From contig OZ024809.1 of NCBI GenBank assembly GCA_964017045.1, forward strand, positions 13,584,307 to 13,648,306: a stretch of 64,000 nt of DNA, in the 5' to 3' direction. Positions 1 through 11,408 of this stretch are shown here, piece after piece (position 1 is the first letter of the stretch; the number at the start of each line of letters is the position of its first letter). Source of the stretch: Omphiscola glabra (lineage: Eukaryota > Mollusca > Gastropoda > Lymnaeidae). Position numbers and translations under genes: made by a program. The notes beneath the pieces were generated by a model, which was not told the DNA's origin, made no database searches, and saw only the letters and a list, made by a program, of their open reading frames with translations.

Positions 1-402
1 TGTGTGGTGTGTATTAATTTTATGGATTATCGTGGTAGGTCTTGTGTGGTGTGTATTAATTTTATGGATTATCGTGGTATCTCTTGTGTGGTGTGTATTA
101 ATTTTATGGATTATCGTGGTAGGTCTTGTGTGGTGTGTATTAATTTTATGGATTATCGTGGTAGGTCTTGTGTGGTGTGTATTAATTTTATGGATTATCG
201 TGGTATCTCTTGTGTGGTGTGTATTAATTTTATGGATTATCGTGGTAGGTCTTGTGTGGTGTGTATTAATTTTATGGATCATCGTGGTAGGTCTTGTGTG
301 GTGTGTATTAATTTTATGGATCATCGTGGTAGGTCTTGTGTGGTGTGTATTAATTTTATGGATCATCGTGGTAGGTCTTGTGTGGTGTGTATTAATTTTA
401 TG
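1..402. repeat. 42-bp minisatellite, about 9.5 copies, cut by the left edge
   Basis: A 42-bp unit repeats without indels from the first base. Copies differ at only a few positions (ggtaggt versus ggtatct; gattatc versus gatcatc). Open frames through it come only from the unit being a multiple of three. A diverged relative lies at 10300-10460. Confidence 0.95.
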
Positions 403-691
403 CCGCAAAGCAAAATAAGTCGCGAGAAGAAGAAATCAAATTTTGTAAACCTAGGTGTTTCGTTTTTCGCTTGGCTTTAATATTAACGGTAACAATTTTA
501 ATGCATCTTTTGTCATGATATAAAATGGGAAGCGAGCTGTGCAAGGTTTTCGTTAGAAGAAAACAAGTAGAAACTTATTGGACGTTAAACAAAGTTATCA
601 TTTTCTACAAAAAAAATTTTTTTGTTGAAAACTTTTATTAAAAAACAACAACAAACCAACAAACCAACAAACCAACAAACAGAAAACCGCA
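403..691. other. AT-rich spacer, no gene seen
   Basis: AT-rich unique sequence ending in a short (aaccaac)-type run near 653-682. No coding signature or RNA gene recognised. Confidence 0.6.
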
Positions 692-804
692 ATATATCAC
701 ACTTCTCTGATATATCACACTTCTCTGATATATCACACTTCTCTGATATATCACACTTCTCTGATATATCACACTTCTCTGATATATCACACTTCTCTGA
801 TATA
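692..804. repeat. 18-bp tandem repeat, about 6 copies
   Basis: The unit tatatcacacttctctga repeats with almost no variation. Confidence 0.95.
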
Positions 805-1026
805 AATTATAAACGACACTAGTTTATGTAAAAATTTGTTTGAAATGAAATTGTACTTTGTTATGATGCATACGAAAGCTGGATGACATTTAAATCTGCT
901 ATTTTTAATCTATGGGTCAGTAGAAATGATTACAAAATTACTGGGTCAGTATATATGATTACACAATTACGTGGGTCACCAAATAAATTGGTCTCTCAAA
1001 AGAAAAACAAAAAACTTTTTGAAACG

Positions 1027-1332
1027 CTGCACCAGACCGATGTCTGCACCAGACCGATGTCTGCACCAGACCGATGTCTGCACCAGACCGATGTCTGCAC
1101 CAGACCGATGTCTGCACCAGACCGATGTCTGCACCAGACCGATGTCTGCACCAGACCGATGTCTGCACCAGACCGATGTCTGCACCAGACCGATGTCTGC
1201 ACCAGACCGATGTCTGCACCAGACCGATGTCTGCACCAGACCAATGTCTGCACCAGACCAATGTCTGCACCAGACCGATTTCTGCACCAGACCAATGTCT
1301 GCACCAGACCGATGTCTGCACCAGATCGATGT
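1027..1332. repeat. 17-bp tandem repeat, exactly 18 copies
   Basis: The unit ctgcaccagaccgatgt fills 306 bp. Substitutions collect in the last six copies. Because 17 is not a multiple of three, open frames exist in several phases on both strands, as expected of a stop-free satellite rather than a gene. Confidence 0.95.
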
Positions 1333-2037
1333 TTCTCAGCATTTAAAATAAAAAATCTTGCCACACGCTAAAAATACATCATTAATAATTCTTTTCCAAA
1401 CGGGTCAACTACGAGGGAAAAGGGAAAACAAACATCGTTCTGTCCCAGTGGTTAGCAGTTGTCCAAAAAATCTTATATGGGACGCACCTGTTAAAACTTT
1501 AATGTATATCCCTTATTTTTCAGTGCATCACAGATGGATAGAGGAGAGCTTGGAGTCGGAGTGAAGGTCGGAGTGAAGGTCGGAGTGAAAGAAAATACCC
1601 AACAACACTACTGGAACATTATTATGAGTTACAGTTCAATAATAAATTGTGAAAAATAATCAACCAAATTTACATTCCATTACAGAACAAGAGTTTTTTT
1701 TTATATATACATGATGTCATTGTGCCATTCTCACTATAAGCTGCTTATTTAGCAGTAAAAAAATTGACCCCCCTCACCCCGTTCCAACCCATGTGATTTA
1801 TGCCAGACTATTGCTTTTCTTTGCCAAGATTCATATCAATAAAAAAAATCATCCATTGAAGACATTATTATTTTTTGCTGATCAAATTAAAATTGTTGTG
1901 TTACACGCTTTGGTATACAGTTTGCGATTCTGTCTGTTTGTCTGGGTTGAATCTTGTAAATCAATTTTCGACCTGTTCCCTTGGGGGAAAGGGGGGGGGT
2001 TGTCACAAAAAAAGTGTGACTTACTTTATTGACGGCC
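1333..2037. other. Intergenic, no gene seen
   Basis: Unique AT-rich sequence with a small triplicated ggagtgaaggtc motif near 1554-1590 and G and C homopolymer runs near 1768 and 1990. No exon-like coding sequence recognised. Confidence 0.55.
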
Positions 2038-2409
2038 CCACATCCCAAATGTCAACGAGGCGGCCCCCACATCCCACATGTCATCTAGGCGGCCCCCACA
2101 TCCCATATGTCATCGAGGCGGCCACCACATACCACATGTCAAGGAGGCGGCCCCCACATATCATGTCAAGGAGGCGGCCCCCACATATCACATGTCAAGG
2201 AGGCGGCCCCCACATATCACATGTCAAGGAGGCGGCCCCCACATATCACATGTCAAGGAGGCGGCCCCCACATATCACATGTCAAGGAGGCGGCCCCCAC
2301 ATATCACATGTCAAGGAGGCGGCCCCCACATATCACATGTCAAGGAGGCGGCCCCCACATATCACATGTCAAGGAGGCGGCCCCCACATCCCACATATCT
2401 TCGAGGCGA
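2038..2409. repeat. 29-bp GC-rich minisatellite, about 13 copies
   Basis: The unit carries ggaggcggcccccacat and catgtca. Outer copies at both ends are more diverged than the central ones, as expected if expansion was recent in the middle. Confidence 0.95.
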
Positions 2410-3070
2410 CTCTGTCTCTAAGCCCATTTCATTAAAAAATATATAAATACGTTAACTTTCTAAAATTTTGACAATTCACTTTGCGTTGTTCTATTTGCTA
2501 ATCTTTGTAAACGTGACGAAGAAAAATGCAAGGGGCGCCATTTCAGGTTTTTTTCTTGGAGGCGAGGAAAACAAAAACTAGGTTGGCTTGTTAAGTTGTT
2601 TATTACTGGGGGCGCCACAGTACATAGCAATTTAAGTAACACCTTCAAACTCAAGGGGGGGGGGGGGAGGGAACATCCCTGGAAGTATGATGAACTGATC
2701 ACGCGTGTTTGAACAGACGAAAAGCAATTCCTAGTAAGAACCAGGTGGATAGAAAGTTAAAAAGCCATCAACGGTACAAGGGAAGCTTTCAAAAGAAATA
2801 AACTAGTGGAGTTAGCTTTCATTACAATTGCAGGGTCGCTTCACTACCCCCCAATTCTACACCGGTGCTTTTAAACTTGTCCCAGCGAGAGACACTGTAT
2901 CTCAGCCTTCAATGGCCAATCAACAGCAATAACCCATCGGCAATCCATACATATCCAGAGTTTCGTTTTGCAAGGTATAAAAATCTTGGGATTTTTTATA
3001 TTTAAAAAAAAAACTATTTTGGATATTTTTTCTCTGAAGCTCTGACTTAATTCTTAAAGACTACAACTAC
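2410..3070. other. Intergenic, no gene seen
   Basis: Unique sequence with a 12-base G run near 2657. No homology recognised in any frame. Confidence 0.5.
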
Positions 3071-3500
3071 AATGGCTGAGTGCTCTAAACCGAGCAAATC
3101 TCAAGTTGATGGTCTGGAGTTCAATCCCCACCAGAGCCCCAGTCTAGCAAAAACACCACCAGCACCCCGGGTGGATGGGGCTCGTTAACCTTGGACGGCA
3201 CCCCGGGTGGATGGGGCTCGTTAACCTTGGACGGCACCCCGGGTGGATGGGGCTCGTTAACCTTGGACGGCACCCCGGGTGGATGGGGCTCGTTAACCTT
3301 GGACGGCACCCCGGGTGGATGGGGCTCGTTAACCTTGGACGGCAACTCACTTAAGAGAATGAAACTCTAAAAATCAAACCCGGAGAAGGAGTCCCGTAGG
3401 CGGATAACATTGGTACAATGAAGCATCCCTTGTGGATTTCGCCCAGCGAAGTCTACACCATCGTCATATTGTGACGGACGGATGCCAGCAACAACTACAG
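3071..3500 (+). mobile_element. tRNA-derived SINE, copy 1, with an internal expanded minisatellite
   Basis: The head resembles a tRNA gene: an A-box-like segment near 3072-3090 and a B-box-like ggtctggagttcaatcc near 3110, as expected of an internal pol III promoter. The body is shared with the reverse-strand copy at 4925-5339, including ggcggataacattg and the tail gtgacggacggatgccagc. Compared with that copy it lacks an internal stretch after the ggataacatt segment and has a 36-bp segment repeated five times at 3163-3342. The 3' limit is approximate. Confidence 0.75.
3163..3342. repeat. 36-bp tandem repeat inside the SINE, five copies
   Basis: Five near-identical copies of a segment containing ccccgggtggatgg and gttaaccttggac, exactly 180 bp. 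The same segment occurs once in the SINE copy at 4925-5339, so the amplification arose within this SINE copy. Confidence 0.93.
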
Positions 3501-4318
3501 TTGTATTATTATTGTGTGTGGTGATTAGACATGCTATATTTGTGCAGCGATGGATGCCGTCAGCAATCTTCAGTTATTTTTACCACCCACTGTTTACCAT
3601 GTCCCAACGATGGACTGACATACTGGGCCAGCGAGTCAAATCCACCAGGGTATTTACCCTAGACTAGCTGCCGTACTGGGACAGCGAGTTCATCCCACCA
3701 GGGTATTTACCCTAATCATAACTTGTACGATCCCGTAAGAATTCGAACCCGTCACCAAAATTTATCGAGAGGCAGACGAGGTTCCTGACTGGCCAGGTAA
3801 AACGATATTTAAAAAAAATTACTACAGCGGTTCTCAGATTTAAACCAAAAAAAATGTCATGACCCCTTGATAACATTTGTCATGTTTTTGTGATAAGGGT
3901 TTCTGGAAACGGGATCAGGGGGATCCCTTACAATTTTTAGGAGATAAAACATTTCATGGCCAAACCCGAGTACAAACTTTGTGAATAACAATTGTAATTT
4001 TCTGGTAAAATTTCAGCAAGTTACAGATTCTCACGAAACTGCGCTGTCAGCCAGGACCGGTAGCATCTAGACAATCGCACTGAATCAGTGAGCTCAGTAG
4101 CGTTACAGGCTCTAACACGCTTTCAAGTCGTGACCACATTTCTGAACGAGCAAAGTAACGCATAACCACGATGCACTGAAAATAAATTGATTAATTAAGA
4201 TTATATTGCAAATTCCTGGTATATGAAAACACACACAAACCAGATGTTTCAGCAGCTGCTTAAGAAATAATTATTTCTCTCAGATGATTATTTCTCTCAG
4301 TATATTTTTTAATAGAAC
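3501..4318. other. Intergenic, includes a two-copy repeat
   Basis: A motif ending ccaccagggtatttaccct occurs twice, near 3640-3661 and 3694-3713. Otherwise unique sequence with no coding signature. Confidence 0.5.
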
Positions 4319-4480
4319 AACGGCTCCCAGCCTGTGGGTCGCGCAACCTTTTCTTTAGGGTCGACTAAGACCATCTGAAAACACATATAATCTACAATTA
4401 TAAAGTAGCCACGAAAATAATTGTGCGGCTGGGGGGGGGGGGGGGGTCACCAAAATCTGAGGAACTTAAAATGTATCATC
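4319..4480. mobile_element. Truncated SPIN-like hAT non-autonomous element
   Basis: Contains cagcctgtgggtcgcgcaacc, then gggtcgactaagacc and a poly-G interrupted segment, in the same order as the intact elements at 28308-28506 and 15516-15702. The right terminal repeat and target-site duplication are not recognisable. Confidence 0.55.
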
Positions 4481-4924
4481 CAAGTAAAATATCTTAAATT
4501 ATTTTTTAAAAAGTAATAATAGACCGAATTAAATTTTGTATAGCTCATTATTCACAAAATAGTAAAAGGAAGATACACACCAAATTTGATAACTCTAGTT
4601 TGTATATTAGCTGTGAATTTGGAATTCTACGTTACACAACAACATAATTTTTTTTTTTTTTTTAGAAAAATCAATTTTAAACTTAAAAAGTGAAAGTGTA
4701 AAGTTTATTATGAAAATGAATTACTTTTAAATAGTTTTTTTTTCAACATCTTGGACTCAGTTGTTTCGTATATTTTTTAATAGTTGAATGCACCAGGAAC
4801 ACGGGTTTCATCTTCTTGAACTTCACTCAGGTGATCTCGCCAAAATGACATATATATAATTATATTATATATAAGTTTAAATATTTAATTGAAATAGTTT
4901 ATTATATATGTATATATTTTTTTT
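4481..4924. other. AT-rich intergenic, no gene seen
   Basis: Long A and T runs and (ta)n near 4850-4915. Nothing coding recognised. Confidence 0.55.
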
Positions 4925-5339
4925 TGCTGGCATCCGTCCGTCACAAGGTGACGATGGTATGGAATTCGCAGGACGAAATCCACAAGGCCTGTGATTATTC
5001 TTCTAGGATTATTAGCTGGTTCCCAACAGCAAATCGCCTCTCTCCACGCCGCTGGATGACCCCAAGGGAACATCATGTGGATGATACAGCTTGGCACCAG
5101 TGGCGTGGCATGAGTTGTCGGAATGTTTTCATTGTATCAATGTTATCCGCCTTTCGGGACTCCATCTCCGGGTTTGAATTCAGAGTTGCCTTCTCTTAGA
5201 TGAGTTGCCGTCCAAGGTTAACGAGTCCCATTCACCCGGGGTGCTGGTGGTGTTTTTTTGCTTGACTGGGCTTTGGCGAGGATTGAACTCCTGACCATCA
5301 GCTTGAGATTTGCTCAGTTTAGACCACTTGGCTACCCAT
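4925..5339 (-). mobile_element. tRNA-derived SINE, copy 2 (most complete)
   Basis: Read on the minus strand it begins at 5339 with gggtagccaagtggtctaa (A-box-like), then ggtcaggagttcaatcc (B-box-like), the caccccgggtg segment in a single copy, ggcggataacattg, and ends with gtgacggacggatgccagc before an A-rich tail at 4925. It shares this order with the plus-strand copy at 3071-3500. Confidence 0.8.
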
Positions 5340-5915
5340 ATATATATATTGCAATGCGAGTGCCGAGCTCGTAAGAAGTGCTCCGTCTTTTTGGCACAGA
5401 CACCCCGAAAAGGCTCCGTCCTCAAAGTGATTAAGAATTGATGGCAATCCTCTACTTATGATCCCCATTCCTTTAACAATAGACAATTTCACCTCACACC
5501 ATTTGTGTGTGTGCACCTCCCTCCCAAGAAAGGATTTTCCCCAAGCTCTTAAAGTGTTGCACACAATGTTTGGCGCAGCACAATTTCGGATGGATCGAAA
5601 CGAAAAGTAATATGTGGTGCAGCAGACGAGAGAGGAAGACTAGCACATCAGGCCATCACAAGGCTTTAACTACTGTTGAGTGACCAAAAAAAAAAAAAAA
5701 ACGAGGGAAAGTTGAGATAGGTAAAGTTGAAAAATGTCCCTTGTTTCAACATCGTTTCTCTATCCATAGAAGGTTCAACGTTGGTTAGGTGTAAAGCTTT
5801 TAGAACTATATCTGATTTTTACGACAGTGTTTGTCATTTCTAAGACCGGAAAACGTCACATCGCATTGCCTCACGATACTTTTGGTTAATTCGCACAAGA
5901 AGTACCTCGCATTTT
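5340..5915. other. Intergenic, no gene seen
   Basis: Begins with a (ta)n run next to the SINE and includes a 17-base A run near 5685. No homology recognised. Confidence 0.5.
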
Positions 5916-6000
5916 ACTATGGCCGCCATCTTGGTTGCCTCGACCCGCGAACTTTTACGTGTTCACGGGTCGGGGCAACCAAGATGGCGGACGTGGAAAA
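5916..6000. repeat. Near-perfect hairpin (inverted repeat), copy 1
   Basis: The left arm around gccgccatcttggttgcc pairs with the right arm ggcaaccaagatggcgg, with cgacccg/cgggtcg continuing the stem to a short loop at ttttacgt. A second copy lies at 7008-7091 with similar flanks, so this is a mobile foldback-like unit. Confidence 0.85.
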
Positions 6001-6052
6001 TAAAATAACTCATATTTTTGCTAAAATTACGAATAAAAAGTTTTTAAAAATG

Positions 6053-6227
6053 ACCTAAATGTATCTCTCACCCTAACCTGAACCCTAAATCTATACCGAA
6101 ACCTAACCTGAACCCTAAATCTATCCCTCACCCTAACCTGAACCCTAAATCTGTCCCTCACCCTAACCTGAACCCTAAATCTGTCCCTCACCCTAATCTG
6201 AACCCTAAATTCATCCCTATAGATGGT
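6053..6227. repeat. 30-bp tandem repeat, about 6 copies
   Basis: The unit contains accctaacctgaaccctaaa. It resembles telomeric ccctaa in parts but is a 30-bp repeat, not a simple hexamer array. Confidence 0.9.
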
Positions 6228-6356
6228 TTTTGACCCTATCGGAATCGGCGTTTTCACCCTGTCCCTAACCTAAAAATTAGGAAAATGAAAAAAAAACCAA
6301 GAAAAATGGCCAAAATTAATTATAAAATAAAGAAATAATGAAAACCCAACTTACAG

Positions 6357-6565
6357 TTTCATGGAATACACTTTTACACACTTTATTTCATGGAATACAC
6401 TTTTACACACTTTATTTCATGGAATACACTTTTACACACTTTATTTCATGGGATACACTTTTACACACTTTATTTCATGGGATACACTTTTACACACTTT
6501 ATTTCATGGGATACACTTTTACACACTTTATTTCATGGGATACACTTTTACACACTTTATTTCAG
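6357..6565. repeat. 29-bp tandem repeat, about 7 copies
   Basis: The unit contains atacacttttacacac preceded by tttcatgga or tttcatggg. The gaa form fills the left copies and the gga form the right ones. Confidence 0.95.
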
Positions 6566-7007
6566 TTTCCATCGACAATAATATCAAAAAATTAATGAAA
6601 CACATTCTGGTCATCATCCAAATTCATTTCATAAAACGGCGGAGCACATTAACATATTGATAAGCCAACCAATGAAAATTTTAAAATTATAATTAATCAA
6701 ACAAAAATATGCCACCGTCATGTTAATGAAAATGTAACTCTATAAAAAATAAAATAAAGGGAAGTGACTCCCAATAAACACGCACATGAAGTCAAGGTAC
6801 TCCTTGTATGAAATAGCCATTTTGGTAAAGACAATTTTTTTTGTAAAACATGGCTTCTAACAATGTAATGAAATGAAACAGTAAAAATTTTGTAAAATAT
6901 TTCGTAAAATAAAGTTGTAAAAGTAAAAAAGATTTTGTTTGTAATTATATATATTTTTTTTTACTGATTTATGTAAATTTGGATAGATGGTACCGCGTTT
7001 TTATTTT
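6566..7007. other. AT-rich intergenic, no gene seen
   Basis: AT-rich sequence with no coding frame and no repeat of note. Confidence 0.55.
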
Positions 7008-7091
7008 AACCACGGCCGCCAACTTGGTTGCCGCGACCCGTGAGCTTTTACGTATTCACGGGTCGGGGCGACCAAGATGGCGGCCGTGGAA
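7008..7091. repeat. Near-perfect hairpin (inverted repeat), copy 2
   Basis: The arms cacggccgcca-cttggttgcc and ccaagatggcggccgtg fold on themselves around ttttacgt. Sequence to the right (aaaaataaaataaa, then gctaaa) matches the right flank of copy 1, so the mobile unit extends beyond the hairpin. Confidence 0.85.
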
Positions 7092-7620
7092 AAATAAAAT
7101 AAATCGCGCTTGCTAAAGTTAAGAATAAAAAAAGTTAAAAATATATTTCTCAGCATAATATACATATAATAATTATGAATGATTTTATTTATAACCCAAT
7201 CCTATCCAAACGTACACTGTATGTAAAGGGGTAGATGCTAGACATTTGACTTTCTTTTAAATTATGAAAACTATTTTAGTTTTAGAAAAAAATCCTCAAA
7301 TGTGACAAAAACCACCCAAACCGATTTAAGAATATATTTTTTAAAAAAAATGAAAAAATTAGTTAGTGTAATATTTTGTGATTCTTTAGATTTATAACAC
7401 GTCAAATTCATAAACAATTCTTGTAATTTCAAAGTTTTATTTCATTATGTTACATATCTATGATTTCAATATGTTAGCAATTCAATAACTTCATATTTGT
7501 TTTTAAAAAAACAACAACAACTTAGCATTTCGAAACAACAGTAAACACTCCAAATAATAACAGAGGTGATCACTTCTATGCCGAACCAAAAAGTATGTGT
7601 CATGGTAGGTGAATCGAGTT
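7092..7620. other. AT-rich intergenic, no gene seen
   Basis: No coding or RNA gene recognised; A- and T-runs only. Confidence 0.5.
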
Positions 7621-7917
7621 CTGGGTGGCCGAGTGGTCTAAACTGAGCAAATCTCAAGTTAATGGTCACGAGTTCAATCAAAGCCCAGTCAAGCAAAAAA
7701 AAAAAAAAAACACCACCAGCCCCCCCCCCCCCCCCAGCCCCCCAGGTGGATGGGACTCGTTCTAAGAGAAGGAAACTCTGAATTCACACCCGGAGATGGG
7801 GAGATGGAGTTCACTTGCTGCCTAACAGCAGTGAGACCCATCGAACATCGGAGCGCTGTGAGCATGCTATCATAGCATGGAATGAGCGCTATATAATTAC
7901 TCCAATCAATCAATCAA
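7621..7917 (+). mobile_element. tRNA-derived SINE, copy 3, different 3' tail
   Basis: The head ctgggtggccgagtggtcta and the B-box-like cacgagttcaatc match the other two SINEs, followed by the caccaccag segment interrupted by long A and C runs. The 3' part differs: it contains gcgctatataattactcc and ends in (aatc)n, a tail type common in tRNA SINEs. It is therefore a related subfamily with another 3' module. Confidence 0.75.
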
Positions 7918-8059
7918 TTTAGTCGATTGTATTTTCAATGGTACCTCTTCACGGCACAACCAAAAAAGAAAATACATTTTAAACGGGCCATACTTCAGTA
8001 ATCACAGAGTACTCAAATGTGAAAACATTACAAGAATGTCAAATCCAGCTATATATAAA

Positions 8060-8340
8060 CTGTAATCAGATTATGCAATTGAAACTTGGAGACTAAGCGG
8101 CAGAAAGACCTATTAAATACATGAGAGAGAAAAGTTCTTCGGAAAATATTGCGGACCAAATAGAATGAACATGGACGGAGAAGACGAACCAATCAGGAAT
8201 TATATAGTCTATATCAGGATCCCATGCTAATAGGTGGGCAGGACACTTGGAGAGAATGCCAAACGATAGAGGGTGCACCACAAAAACCCCAGAGGAAAAC
8301 GGCTCAAAGATCTATGCTTAGATGGATGGATCATGTGGAG
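8060..8340 (+). pseudogene. LINE reverse-transcriptase C-terminal remnant
   Basis: Broken plus-strand frames carry the signature found near the end of RTE/Jockey-type polymerase ORFs: KVLRKI, then GPNRMN after a frameshift, PIRNYI, and RWAGHLERMPNDR followed by a lysine- and arginine-poor decayed tail. Stops interrupt after VYIRIPC and after GSKIYA, so it is a dead fragment. Clade assignment is uncertain. Confidence 0.65.
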
Positions 8341-8799
8341 CAAATCTGATCCATGGAACAAATCTGATCCATCCTCATACTTTTTCTTATATCTCGTGCA
8401 AATCAAGTATTCTCTATATTTATATATGTGATAAAAATTAATATGTAATTTTAAAAAAAAATCCATTTCGTTGGATCAATAGGAAAACTTTATGGCACGC
8501 AATATTTTCTCAGGAAGTAAGTAGTCCATCCTTCTAATAGAAATTTACACCCCCCCCCCAATCCCCAAATCACAACAACGCCACGTTCGTTATCTCGTTC
8601 CGGAAAGACGAGAGCCTTATGGGAATGCTTGCTAGAAGCCACCTCACTTTTATTGAAAAGCACATTGGCACCAACATCTTGATCGTAGCCGCTGTATGGC
8701 ATGTCCCTATGTTATTGAAGTTAATCAGATCAACTCTTGCTTCTGAATGCATTCAGAATTAAAGATTTCTTTACTTACACAAGTCGCAATATATCTGAC

Positions 8800-8980
8800 A
8801 CCTTATTCTATTCTTTGTAAAAAGTGTGGGAAATGCTGCGTATTGGAGAAAGATCGTCGTCTTGTGGACCGCTTTAGAAAACATCTTTACAACATAAAAA
8901 CACGAACTTTGTCCCATTTGAAAACCGTTCAGCACCACAATGGGATATCAGACATTGCAGTTACTGGTATATTTTTTTGG
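8800..8980 (+). pseudogene. Possible GIY-YIG/retroelement-like fragment
   Basis: A plus-strand frame reads LVDRFRKHLYNIKTRT and later NGISDIAVTGI. This is the pattern (R-DRFREHL..VK....HFN...H...D) seen in GIY-YIG-like domains attached to some retroelements. The catalytic GIY and YIG strands are not visible, so the call rests on a short similarity only. Confidence 0.35.
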
Positions 8981-10299
8981 CACCCAATGGTCTTCTGCTC
9001 TTTGATGTGCCCACCCCTTTTCTGTTCTTCCTGTCCTTTCCTTTTCTGCCACTTTAACAATAGTAGGTACAATAACGATACTATGCACAAGTACAACATA
9101 CATTACATGAATATTATTTCTTTTTCTGTTGTCCTTCCGAAGGAATGAAGAGAAAAGTCTAAAATTTATAATTTTTTATTTGCACAATCATGGCTTCCTT
9201 ATCCAGTTTTTTTATTCACACAAATAATTCGTGTCTCATTCGTGCAGCTAAACGTGTCATATTTCAACACGGCCATAGTGCGTACAGCCGACCTCCTGCG
9301 AGGACTCCTTTAACAACACCGCCAGGCTTATCTCCGCCTCAACACAAGCCGAGCGTAACGATGGTAAAGCTACAAAAAATTGTTCTTTTTTTAAATAATA
9401 GATTTACGAACAAGGAAACGACGCAATTACATTTTCTAATCATTTAACAATGTAGACAAGCCTCATTCTAAATGTATGTATCATACTTAAACTTAAACAT
9501 TAAGTTTTATGAATTCATTTTAATTTTTGAAAGTTTAAATACCGGGTACGCAATTTACTTTAATGAATATATACAATATATATATTGACATGGCATGTGA
9601 CATGGTTTATATATATATTTATATTTTTTAAATTTAATTAATTTATTTTTTAAATAAAAAAAAAATTAAAATTCCCCATGCAATTTGTTCCTCACAATTT
9701 TGAATTTCATCAGCGGAAATGATTTTAAAATCTCTTGACTTATTTCAGAAAAATCAAGTTGTGATTGTGCGCGGGGGTGACAAGTAAGAGGATCTTATCT
9801 GACATTATTTTTATGTTTTATTCTCTTAAAATTACACAGTTTAAAAAAAAAAATATTTGTGGGTGGGTGTGGGGAGGACTACGTTGAAACAATATGAAAT
9901 ATACCTGACGGAGTAGAGGACAACCAGAACACCCAACTGTCCATTTATATCGTGTTTCGCGATATTCCCAGTTGCCTGTTCACACTGAGTTATATTTCAT
10001 TAAAAACAAAAAAAAACAAAACAAAAAAAAAAACAAAAACAAAAACAAAAAAAACCAACAGTTTACCGGCATTAAACAAATTTGAATTTTTTAAAAAAAA
10101 GTAATAATAATAAAAGTAAGTTTAGAAAATCTAATCTTGTCCAAACGTAAATTCTAAACTCATAAAAAAAAAATACAAATGCCTTTATCAGTTGGTGATT
10201 GTGCTGTCAATAACGGGGGAAATGACTCGATGCGTTTTTCATTTCAGGGGTGACGTAAATCACTGCCTTCATTGTATCATCTCCATCTTTTTCTTCCCG
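8981..10299. other. Intergenic, no gene seen
   Basis: AT-rich unique sequence with A-rich runs near 10008-10050. A 19-nt piece attgacatggcatgtgaca near 9586 is identical to part of the array at 10644-11408. No coding exon recognised. Confidence 0.5.
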
Positions 10300-10460
10300 T
10301 GGATCATTGTATGGATCATCTTGGTAGGTCGCTTGTGGTGTGGATTATTGTATGGATTATCTTGGTGGGCCTTGTGTGGTGTGGATTATTGTATGGATTA
10401 TCTTGGTAGGTCTTGTGTGGATTATTGTATGGATCATCTAGGTAGGTCTTATGTGAACTA
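10300..10460. repeat. About 41-bp degenerate tandem repeat, 4 copies, related to 1-402
   Basis: Copies share gtgtggtgtggatta and attatcttggtaggtctt with the 42-bp array at the left edge, with substitutions and deletions. It is an older member of the same minisatellite family. Confidence 0.8.
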
Positions 10461-10525
10461 TTGTATTTATCATATTTGTGGCCAATGTGTGGTTTCTCTT
10501 AAAATTTGGAATTTAAAACAGGGTC

Positions 10526-10589
10526 GATCTACCTGGGACCATCTACCTGGGACCATCTACCTGGGACCATCTACCTGGGACCATCTACT
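10526..10589. repeat. 14-bp tandem repeat, 4-5 copies
   Basis: The unit is ctacctgggaccat. On the minus strand each copy reads CCCAG/GTAGAT, a good 5' splice-site match, but no neighbouring exon is recognised. Confidence 0.9.
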
Positions 10590-10643
10590 AAACATAATCA
10601 AATGCAACAGTCACCGTTTAAGATGTGTAAATGAAATAGTTTA

Positions 10644-11408
10644 GGACACGGTATGTGACACGGTATTTAACACGGTATGTGACATGGTATGTGACACGGT
10701 ATTTGACACGGTATTTGACACGGTGGTTGACACGGTGGTTGACACCGTATTTGACATTTTATGTGACACGTTATTTGACATGGTATTTGATACGGTATGT
10801 GACACGGTACATTGACATGGCATGTGACACGGTATGTGACACGGTATTTGACATGATATGTGACACGGTATTTGACACGGTATGAGACATGGTATGTGAC
10901 ACGGTATGTGACACGGTATTTGACATGGTATGTGACACGGTATTTGATACGGTATGTGACACGGTATTTGACATGGTATGTGACACGGTATGTGACACGA
11001 TATTTGACACGGTACGTGACACAGTACATTGACATGGTATGTGACACGGTGTGTGACACGATATTTGACACGGTATCTGACTCGATATTTGACACGGTAC
11101 GTGACACAGTACATTGACATGGTATGTGATACGGAATGTGACACAGTATTTGACAAGGCAAATGACAGTATTAGACACAGTATTTGACAAGGCAAGTGAC
11201 AGTATTTGACACAGTATTTGACAAGGCAAGTGACAGTATTTGACACAGTATTTGACAAGGCAAGTGACAGTATTTGACACAGTATTTGACAAGGCAAGTG
11301 ACAGTATTTGACACAGTATTTGACAAGGCAAGTGACAGTATGTGACATGGTATGTGACACGGTATCTGACTCGATATGTGACACGGTATTTGACACTGTA
11401 TCTGACTG
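10644..11408. repeat. Compound 11-12-bp satellite with higher-order units
   Basis: Built from gtgacacggtat and ttgacacggtat variants. The left part mixes variants, and the right part (about 11130-11340) is a regular 34-bp higher-order unit around aaggcaagtgacagtatt. Minus-strand frames (CQIPCHIP-like) are satellite artefacts. Confidence 0.93.

Noticed and set aside
6053..6227. Interstitial telomere (ccctaa)
   Set aside because: The period is 30 bp and ccctaa appears only inside a longer unit.
7621..7695. Functional tRNA gene
   Set aside because: A-box- and B-box-like sequences are present, but no complete cloverleaf; the body and (aatc)n tail show a SINE.
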